Shown here piece by piece: positions 11,089 through 19,060 of a DNA stretch of 64,000 nucleotides. Numbering within the stretch: position 1 is the stretch's first letter; every line of letters starts with the position of its first letter. The DNA comes from Ischnura elegans (lineage: Eukaryota; Arthropoda; Insecta; Odonata; Coenagrionidae): positions 76,900,866 to 76,964,865 of the forward strand of contig NC_060252.1 of the NCBI RefSeq assembly GCF_921293095.1. Direction: 5' to 3'. Made by a program: the position numbers and the translations under genes. Under the pieces are notes generated by a model. It was not told the DNA's origin. It worked only from the letters and a program-made list of their open reading frames with translations, and did not search any database.

Positions 11089-11808
11089 CACAGTGGGCGG
11101 AAATCGGAAAAAGCCGGACAAAATTACAAAATGGCTTTTTTTGAGTTATATACTTGAAACTTCGCAGGTATACTTAAAAATGATTGAACTTTATTGATAT
11201 GTACCTCATTTGACATAGATCCTACCCGTTACTGAGATACAGAGGCTCAAACGTGAGCAAATTTCCATAAAAACGCCCGTCTTCAATTTTCTCTGAAAAT
11301 CTTCCAAAGTAAGTGAATGGTGAAGTTATGGGTGGATTCTTGCGGAATAAAAAACTACATAATCTGTTAGCATGGTGTTTTTTCTTTAATATTCCGTAAT
11401 CTTAAAGATTACAGTCCATAAATTCTTACCGTGCAGTAACAAAATGGCGGATACTGTTTTTCGACGAAGTTTTACATTTAGGTAGAGTTTCAAATAGGTT
11501 TTCGGCAAGGTCGCGCAGAGTAACTTATATGAGAGCATTGTTTGAAGATTTCTTGAGGTCTTTATGCAGTTTTCTTTGAAATAAGTTTGCGTCGCCGGAA
11601 ATTACATTGATTTTTCGATCGCGCGGCAGGGTTCCTCTCCGCGCGTCGGGAGTTGGATTAGCCGCGCCGCGGTAAGGTTATTGAAGCTATATGGGTTTTA
11701 ACGCTCAACATTCACCGTTTTTATGTTTTGCTTCAAGACACCGATTCTCAAATGGTCTATGGTGAACACAGTGGAGGTTTTTCATGCGATGTACTTGTAC
11801 GTTTCATC
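11089..11808 (+). repeat. Left 720-bp terminal inverted repeat
   Basis: This matches 14221-14940 in reverse complement. I found one difference, at about 11798 (T versus C in GTACTTGyACG). The right half is CG-rich (CGATCGCGCGG, GCCGCGCCGCGG near 11620-11675). A second CACAGTG occurs near the inner end (11767). Confidence 0.92.
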
Positions 11809-12156
11809 GAAGTTCATTTCGTTATCTTTGGATACGATCGAAGACCATACTTCTATTAAAAGCGTTCAAACCTCGACAAAGTGAGTTGTTTTCCTGGGAC
11901 TCATACAAAAAGACCTACCAGAAAGATACCAGCTGACCCCCTTATACCTTCTTTAATCACCGATCCCTGACCCTCAGGATTCAGTTGGTATTTTTGTAAA
12001 AATCTATTTCTTTCAAATTTATTGAATAAATACTATTCCACATTTATCTTTACGTTACAAAATTCATACTTTATTCATACGTACCGACTGATCAATATTT
12101 ACATAAAAGATGTGAATAAATTATTCTGCGACAACGTTGCGCTTGATAAAGGAAAC

Positions 12157-12232
12157 TTACCCATGCGGGACTCTAACCCGACACTTCTTTGACAGGCGAG
12201 CATTTTACCCCGCCGCCACCCAAGTCGGCTAT
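12157..12232 (-). repeat. tRNA-derived SINE head (minus strand)
   Basis: On the minus strand the sequence reads GGTGGCGGCGGGGTAAAATGCTCGCCTG (A-box-like), then CGGGTTAGAGTCCCGC (B-box-like) and ATGGGTAAG. The spacing fits a tRNA-like module about 72 nt long. It lies within the inner transposon, and no intact cloverleaf is claimed. It resembles the module at 47915-47980. Confidence 0.55.
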
Positions 12233-13129
12233 TTGAACAAATAACGAACTGCAAAAAGCGTCATTAAATCTAATGTTTTACTCTTGAGATGAAGAGAATT
12301 ATGTTAAAAAAGATGGCTAATAATGCAGTGTTCAGTGACTTTACATTACTAATCATGAACATAGATTACTGATGGCATCTAAATAATCAAAATTTTATGG
12401 ACGAAAATTATGGATCGCGTGACAATCTCATGTTCTGAACCTACAGTAAGCACAAGAAAGTTGTTGAAGCAGATACGATGAAGACAGGGTAGTTTAGGTA
12501 GACAATTCCACGGGAACTTCTAGATTTTTTAAAACGTGTATTATACCCTCAGTTCTACTTTGACTGTGGTGAAGGAAAGTTAAGTTCTCTTGAGTGCGCA
12601 GAATTTGTGAAAGTGATTTTAATTTGCCTTTGGAGCGTAGAAATTTCAAACTTCCACTTGCCTGTAAGTACGTTTTTGAATAAATCCCCGAACATCTTTT
12701 TCAAAATAGTTATTTTAATTTATATTATCAATTTCAGCTGAATATTTTCTTAGCATTCCTTTCCTAACTAAAATAAATTAAAATTAAAATTATCAAATGC
12801 CACTGTTTAAATTCCAATCGATACGACATATCCAATATGCATTCAGAAAATCATATGTAGCAGTTCAGCGTACACAAACCAACAGAATATTTATCGATAT
12901 CAGGTGAACTATATTTTACATCTCCTAAGTTATTCATACCCGACGCTATTGCACCGCAGATTTAGAACCCCATGATTCAGCTGTCCTTCAGTGTGTTGCA
13001 AACAAAAAACTATCGTTTTTCTTAATTCCAAAATGACTACACTTCCCTGTAGGATAACAAATTATATGGGTTTTAAGATTAAGAAAAAATTAGGAAAATA
13101 AGGCAAGCAATATAAGCATTACTTTTCCG

Positions 13130-13988
13130 TTGATAATGGTCAGTAGTAAACAGAACTTGATCGTGTAAAATCCAGAGTTGAAATCATTAAGGCCATCCAC
13201 CTGCCTTTCGATATAGGTAATGTCTTTCTGATTTTGTAACTTCTTTTGTCTCTTTTTTTCACCTAAAGCGGATGGGATGACAAAATCGTGTCGACGTCGG
13301 CAGTGGATTTTCCCAGATAGTGTCATCTAAAATTGTAGAGCCCAAATGTGAGAAGTGCCTCCGATGCAATTTAAATTCTTTATCAAAAGTTTAGAGATAA
13401 ATGTAATTAACCAAGAGAAAGTGGAAACTTCAGTCGTTACCTGTAGCGCCGTTAATCAAACTAAGAGATACGAGGGAACTCATGACTAGGAATTTATCTG
13501 AATCATCCACTTGTTGCCACATTTTCTTACATTGAGAGTGACCCGAACTTCCATCAAAACCGTACTTAGAGATTAATCTGTAGTTCACCACACATTTTAA
13601 TTCTTGAGAGGTGGAAGTGGTGGCTAAGCAGGTTATTGTTCCCAATATGGTGTGGTTCAGTGGTGCTTGAAGGTTTACTTCGCACATGGTCTCAGTTATT
13701 TTAATTCCTTCGTTAAAAGCTGCCTTTTTTTGCTATCGCTATTCTATCATAACTGGGATGCAATTCGTGTCCATGGATCAGAGCTGTCCTACGAAAAGAC
13801 CGATGTTGACGCTTGGTCAAATCAGAGGCAATCATCAATGACAGTGCCTCTTCCACTGTCATCTCAGGGTGGACCTTTTCACTCGTCCTCCACTTTGTAA
13901 GAACTCTCTTAGCCCGAGTAGGGGTCGTAGTTGTTATTTCTGCAATTAGGTGAGCTGCTGCAGTGTCTCCCCTCTCTCTCAAACTCAC
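13130..13988 (-). pseudogene. RAG1/Transib-like transposase, N-terminal and central part (broken)
   Basis: Minus-strand blocks in order: VEEALSLMIASDLTKRQ and HGHELHPSYDRI (13988-13727); after a one-base slip in an A7 run near 13725, KITETMCEVNLQAPLNHT, then ISKYGFDGSSGHSQCKK (13720-13441), which contains the putative first catalytic Asp (FDG); a 114-nt intron (13327-13440) with GT donor and TTTTAG acceptor; then DDTIWENPLPTSTRFCHPIRF followed by an in-frame TGA at about 13262, KETKEVTKSERHYL, and a terminal FYTIKFCLLLTIINGKV. In this family the last motif usually reads VDGKV, so the second catalytic Asp appears replaced by Asn. Coding stops there; the C-terminal catalytic Glu region is absent. 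The protein cannot be active. Confidence 0.8.
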
Positions 13989-14220
13989 AGATGCCGCGAG
14001 AGCAAGCTCAGCAGTAGTAGCAGTAGTTTTTAAAGTTTGAATTTTTTTCTGCGTGATCTAACACATGAGGTGCGACATTTTTTGGCCGCCCTGGAATTCC
14101 TGGCAAATATAATATGAATTTTGTAGCATGAAGCTACATGGGGAATTTTATTTCATCAATTTGAGAGGAATAGATTTTTACAAAAATACAATACTCAACC
14201 GGCTGTCGTTGAAGTATCGG

Positions 14221-14940
14221 GATGAAACGTGCAAGTACATCGCATGAAAAACCTCCACTGTGTTCACCATAGACCATTTGAGAATCGGTGTCTTGAAGCA
14301 AAACATAAAAACGGTGAATGTTGAGCGTTAAAACCCATATAGCTTCAATAACCTTACCGCGGCGCGGCTAATCCAACTCCCGACGCGCGGAGAGGAACCC
14401 TGCCGCGCGATCGAAAAATCAATGTAATTTCCGGCGACGCAAACTTATTTCAAAGAAAACTGCATAAAGACCTCAAGAAATCTTCAAACAATGCTCTCAT
14501 ATAAGTTACTCTGCGCGACCTTGCCGAAAACCTATTTGAAACTCTACCTAAATGTAAAACTTCGTCGAAAAACAGTATCCGCCATTTTGTTACTGCACGG
14601 TAAGAATTTATGGACTGTAATCTTTAAGATTACGGAATATTAAAGAAAAAACACCATGCTAACAGATTATGTAGTTTTTTATTCCGCAAGAATCCACCCA
14701 TAACTTCACCATTCACTTACTTTGGAAGATTTTCAGAGAAAATTGAAGACGGGCGTTTTTATGGAAATTTGCTCACGTTTGAGCCTCTGTATCTCAGTAA
14801 CGGGTAGGATCTATGTCAAATGAGGTACATATCAATAAAGTTCAATCATTTTTAAGTATACCTGCGAAGTTTCAAGTATATAACTCAAAAAAAGCCATTT
14901 TGTAATTTTGTCCGGCTTTTTCCGATTTCCGCCCACTGTG
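14221..14940 (-). repeat. Right 720-bp terminal inverted repeat
   Basis: Reverse complement of 11089-11808. It ends CCGCCCACTGTG at 14940, directly followed by the CGACG target duplicate. Confidence 0.92.
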
Positions 14941-15688
14941 CGACGCTGTAGTTTACAGAGAAATCCGTTCCAGCAAAGATATAGATGAACTTACGAATGA
15001 CCTTGCTGCTATCCAAGCTTGGTGCGATGCTTGGCAGTTAGAATTAAATTTGGAAAAATGCGTCGTAATGAATTTCTGGAAGAAGAATAACTCCCTGCAG
15101 CGTAACTATATCATTCGGGGCACCCAGTTAAAGGCAGTTGAATCCGTGAAATATCTAGGGGTTAGACTCAATAATGATCTATCGTGGAATAAACATATTC
15201 GAGAAATAACCGGTCAAGCTAATCGCAAAATGGGTTTTGTTAAAAGAATATTAGGAAAATGCGACGACAAAGTGAGAGAAATTAGCTACTTTTCCCTCGT
15301 TAGACCACGTTTGGAATACGCTGCCAGTGTTTGTGACCCTCATGAAAAAGGCTTAATAACAGAGTTAGAACGCGTGCAAAGAAGAGCTGCCAGGTATGTG
15401 AAAGGTCGTTACGATAGTCTTGTTAGTGTATCTGACCTCTTAGATAAACTCGGATGGGAATCTCTGTCAGACCGTAGATTGAAAAATAGACTAAACCTTT
15501 TAGATAAATTCATGAGCAGTGTCTTTTCTGACGAAGTTAACCATATCTTGCGGACGCCAACGTACTACGGAAGATCAGATCATATAAATAAAATAAGAGA
15601 GATAGATTGCAGAACAGACAGATTCCGAATGTCATTTTTTCCACGATCAATAAGAGATTATAACGGCAGCAATAGAACTCATAAATAG
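14941..15688 (+). pseudogene. LINE reverse transcriptase, C-terminal half
   Basis: The frame resumes after FADDA with AVVYREIRSSKDIDELT, WQLELNLEKC, VKYLGVRLNNDLSWNKHI, MGFVKRILGK, RPRLEYAASVCDP, ELERVQRRAARYVKGRY, LGWESLSDRRLKNRL and CRTDRFRMSFFPRSIRDYN. These are the thumb and C-terminal region of the CR1/Jockey-group RT. It is open to the stop at 15688. It lies in frame with 10263-11088 once the insertion is removed, so the DNA transposon is the only visible break in this copy's surviving RT. Confidence 0.9.
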
Positions 15689-15925
15689 ATTGCATGACTT
15701 GTATTGTAGCCTACTAACCTATGTACAACTTAATGCATGTTTCTGACTTTCTATTCTATATTCTATTTCTAACAGCATATAGTAGTATAGTTTGTTAGTA
15801 TAGGGGACGTTTTTTGGACGGTGTGGTGTGCATGTGGGAGTCCAAATGCATGCTGGTGATTGATCACCCCCTGCCAAACACCCTAGAGGTGGCTCGCAGG
15901 GTATTGTGTAGATGTAGATGTAACA

Positions 15926-16094
15926 AGATTAACAAGAAGTAAAGAATTTTACTTCCCGTACTTTACTTTAGAACCGTACCCGGCAGCGCCTCCTTGAATG
16001 AATGGTCATTAATGGGGTGCATTTTTGTCAGCACTTAAGATTCCTTATATACAAAGAACTTTACCGCAATTTTATTTCATTTCTCTGGAGAAAG
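15926..16094 (-). repeat. Inward extension of the right arm
   Basis: From about 15995 the sequence (reversed: AAATGCACCCCATTAATGACCAT, CAAAGTTCTTTGTA, CTCCAGAGAAA) matches the diverged copy at 10060-10258. The first 70 bases hold only repetitive TTTAC/AAGTA sequence. Confidence 0.5.
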
Positions 16095-16717
16095 TACGTA
16101 AAGGGACTCGCAGTCACCGTTTAAAACTCACACAACCTATCCACCTTTCGGGTGTTTTTTGACTTTTTGAAGTAGTTCGACTGCTTTAACCCTTCAATAT
16201 CCGACTTAGGGAATAATTGACCCTTTATCTCGAAGCAGGTTATCTAATCGGAGACTATGTGGAACTGAAGGTAAATTAACTGAGGCCTTGGCGTGCAAAT
16301 GAGCAGTACTAGATGGCAAAATCATGCTCGTAACTCATTCAAACAGCCCGCTACTTAGCCCATTCCAAAGCGCTGTTGCCATTTTCCGGTGGTCCACAGC
16401 CACGTGTTTAGCAAAGTTAACAAAATCGTTATTTTTCATCGCATAATCACGCTTCAAAGACGTACTTGATCGCACGATTGACAGGAGTACTATGCAAACA
16501 GTCATTTTTTGATTATTGGATTGATTGATTGATTTCCAAATTGCAGTCATAGCGGTCACTTTTTGGGAGGGAGGCCCCCCGCTGGGAGGGTCCAAGACAC
16601 GGGCCAGCGAGGGCGAACGCGTCGAGGAAAGGGTTGAGGATTAAGGACCCTACGGAGGGTGTACCACGCCCATCTTCGGACTACCTGCTCCATGTCCCCA
16701 CCAAACGCACCTTAACC
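16095..16717 (-). repeat. Right 623-bp inverted arm
   Basis: Reverse complement of 6903-7525, differing at about five positions in the outer 150 bp that I compared closely. It is followed by the TSD GGATTTTT at 16718-16725. Confidence 0.9.
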
Positions 16718-17211
16718 GGATTTTTCAACTGATGACTAAAGTTGACACTTTATTTTATAATGTGGTGTTAAACACTTCGTGAAGCAAAGTGAAAAGCATA
16801 AAGTTTTTCTCTACATTATGTTAAAAATACGTGAAAAATAGGACATTTTAATTGTTTAAATAAAAGTAATAAAAATTATGGCTAGAACAAAACCTTTCAC
16901 TACGACGGATTCAAAAAATGTAAATTTTTATTATGTAATGATTTAAATTTAGGCATTTTAAAATATAACGCAACAGTAGCCAAAATCTTCAGTCAATGTT
17001 TTCAAAAAATGGGAAATATATTTTGAGATAATTTTTCATTAAATTTTCAGACGTCTCCCGCTTTAAAAAAATGTGTTATAAATAAAATAATTTCAGTAAT
17101 GTGGTCACTGATCATTCTTTAATTTGAAAATATAATAGTTTTTTTCCAAATTAAAAAGTGGAAAAAGTCATTCTTGGCCAGCTTTTTTCGATTTCAGCCC
17201 ACTGTGGGACG

Positions 17212-18260
17212 GTATTTATTTTTTTCCGATCTATCATCCGTATTCCGTTAATTAACCCCATAGCGTAAATGTGTGTACCAGTCAATATTTAACTTAAGCT
17301 CCTGAATTTGTTTATTTCCACTAGTAGGAAGAGCCTTAGGAAGAAAATATCAAAGCAGAATTTTGTGCGAAAAAGCTGAGACTCATGCAAAATTAAGTTC
17401 TGGCGAATTAAAAACCATATAAACGTTTTTTTACTTAGAAAAGTACAATACTTAACTGGAACTGTTTTCCAAAAAAATTCCTCGCATTTTACCTTATAGC
17501 AAAAATTTTCATAATGTTGATAACCTTGAAAATATTTTGGGGTTAAATTTTCATATTTGAGGTACCAACTCATACTTGTTTAAAGGGGGCTAACTCTATA
17601 CAGCACCAATGATCATCGTCTATTGATCCTACGCCTATGGTAATTTGTATATGCGCAAATATATTGAGTACCATGGGAGTTAAATATAAACAATTTGTTT
17701 AGCCTGCAACCACTTGCCTTAAAATGAACTCTTATATTAGTAATTTGTTTGAATTATTAAGCATGATTAACATTGTCCATAAAAGCATCATTTGGTAAAG
17801 AGAAGATGCTAGGCGTAACTTTATTCCAAATAATGAATGCCCGAACCTGGAATGAGTTATTGAATGCCGTAGTTCTTCATGCAGACATGCATAAGTCATC
17901 AGTTTGAGCGCAACTCTCTGTCTGATTTTTCCTGGGTATTTGAATTCTTACAAAGGTATTGGTATGTTTTAATTGCTAATATCTTAGGATTTGAGTTAGT
18001 GATCTAATACATACATACAGCCGCAATCAAGGTCTTACCGTATTAAGTTGTCAGGAATTATAAAGCATTTCACATTTTATTGTATAAATTCTATTCCATG
18101 AATCACACCCGAGACAGCAAATTATAGCAGGCGTTCATATTTCTTTGTAACCTGGGGTTAGGCTGAGCACTTAAGTCATTCTATACCACATGCATAGAAA
18201 AATGGAAGGAATACTGGTGAATACGAATTGATACCACAGGAAAAATGATAAATACCATTG
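17212..18260. other. AT-rich DNA, no gene
   Basis: No supportable gene. The segment 17925-18010 (CTGGGTATTTGAATTCTTACAAAGGTATTGG and following) recurs diverged at 18978-19060, so a roughly 1-kb duplication may be present. Confidence 0.4.
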
Positions 18261-19060
18261 CCGTTTACTCCGAACCATTACCTGATGAAAAGAAGTGCGC
18301 GTTGAGACACGTACTTCTGTTGTTTTGACGGCGTGAGGGGAAATGAATCCTCATCTTTGGCAGCAGAGGACGCCACCAGGAATGCACCCATCTTCCCTTG
18401 GACTCCTCTGTGATGAGATATCTTTCGCGGCAGCAACCGCCTTTGATGACGTTCGAGGCGATTGGAGGGCGTGGGATAGTAAGCAGACTGCAAACACGTC
18501 TTGGAGGGAGTAATTTGAATCCTGGGGACCTCTTCACTCCTTCGGTTGCGTCGCCCAAGGTGGAAATGTCGTGGGAGGCGTTTGATCGGAGGGTCCCTCT
18601 TACGGTGAGCCGCCGAATAACACGCCGCTAAATCCTCGGAATTCCCTTCGATCCACGATATCCCTGGAACGGATCCCCCACCGGAGTGGAATTTACTCGG
18701 TGTAATGGCGTAAATATTTGGGACCAGTCATGCATCCACCTACCCGCTGATCTATTTAGTGCTTGTGCCGCTAATGAGTCCGGTATATTTGTTAATGGAG
18801 GGTTCTATGGGTTGTTGGTAACTCAGTGGCTAAGAATTGTTGGGAAGACAACTACGCTGTATAGGTGAACTGCATGTATTCCATTCTAAGAATTGTTAGG
18901 TACGCAACTAGGCTGAATAGGCACTAAAAGGTTTTCGGTTGAAGTGCGTGCAAATATTAGTTAGTGTGTAGATCTCTTGGGTATTTGAAATTCTTATAAA
19001 GGTATTGGGGGGTTTCCATTATTGATGTCCTACAAGGTGAATTAGCGATATAATATTTTC
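18261..19060. other. GC-richer block with short tandem duplication
   Basis: 18260-18700 is richer in G+C than its neighbours and has overlapping open frames on both strands, none with a recognised motif. CTAAGAATTGTTGGGAAGACAACTACGCTG (18830) and CTAAGAATTGTTAGGTACGCAACTAGGCTG (18886) form a tandem pair with a period of about 56 bp. I call no gene. Confidence 0.4.

Larger units (their letters stand above)
11089..14940 (-). mobile_element. Inner Transib-like transposon with 720-bp TIRs and CGACG TSD
   Basis: The ends at 11089 (CACAGTGGGCGGAAATCGG) and 14940 are inverted repeats extending 720 bp on each side (11089-11808 and 14221-14940), with one mismatch in my read-through. The 5-bp direct repeat CGACG flanks the element (11084-11088 and 14941-14945), and deleting the element plus one repeat restores the LINE frame through FADDAVVY. 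A 5-bp GC-rich TSD and a CACAGTG terminus are Transib hallmarks. The ends are RSS-like: heptamer, exactly 12 bp, then AAAAAGCCG. The 2.4-kb interior carries the N-terminal part of a RAG1-like transposase on the minus strand, broken. TIRs of 720 bp are unusual, since Transib TIRs are normally tens of bp. Confidence 0.9.
10263..15925 (+). mobile_element. CR1/Jockey-group LINE, 5'-truncated, split by a Transib-like insertion
   Basis: Reverse-transcriptase coding runs from 10263 to 11088, is interrupted by a DNA transposon at 11089-14940, and resumes at 14941 in the same frame to a stop at 15688. The 3' UTR carries TGCCAAACACCCTAGAGGTGG and ends in GTGTAGATGTAGATGTA (about 15908), the simple-repeat tail of this family. 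The 5' end lacks the endonuclease domain and ORF1, as is usual for truncated LINE copies. The coding frame is otherwise open across both halves, so the copy is young. Confidence 0.9.
6903..16717. mobile_element. 9.8-kb long-inverted-repeat transposon with 8-bp TSD
   Basis: The arms at 6903-7525 and 16095-16717 (623 bp each) are inverted repeats with about five differences that I can count (more than 99% identical). The outer ends are GGTTAAGGTGCG. Immediately outside both ends is the exact 8-bp direct repeat GGATTTTT (6895-6902 and 16718-16725). This defines a single transposed unit of 9815 bp. An 8-bp TSD with non-CA ends and very long TIRs fits a Mutator-like, Merlin-like or foldback element better than hAT; no transposase of its own is visible. 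A diverged forward copy of the inner arm (about 10005-10258) mirrors 15995-16130. The interior is filled with LINE relics and a second Transib-like element. Confidence 0.85.
4792..17206 (-). mobile_element. Outer RAG1/Transib-like transposon, nested and interrupted
   Basis: The left end at 4792 (CACAGTGGGCTGAAATCG, then AAAAAAGCTGGCCAA) is mirrored exactly at the right end, 17206 reading inward on the minus strand. The match runs about 33 bp and then diverges, as expected for one element's two termini. CACAGTG is identical to the V(D)J RSS heptamer and typical of Transib. The 5-bp flanks are not a clean duplication (GACGT left, GGACG right), although CGACG sits one base further out on the left, so the TSD has decayed or the ends come from two copies. 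The left part holds a RAG1-like transposase C-terminal exon on the minus strand. Removing the 9.8-kb insertion (6903-16717) leaves about 2.6 kb, too short for a full transposase gene with introns, so it was probably already internally deleted. Confidence 0.75.

Noticed and set aside
13090-13326. 78-codon open frame as a stand-alone gene
   Set aside because: Its first part is out of frame with the transposase exon that can be read through the same DNA (TIWENPLPTSTRFCHPIRF); only its end (FYTIKFCLLLTIINGKV) fits the family.
4787-17211. A clean TSD for the outer Transib-like element
   Set aside because: GACGT and GGACG are not identical; a one-base indel could reconcile CGACG with GGACG but this cannot be shown from one copy.
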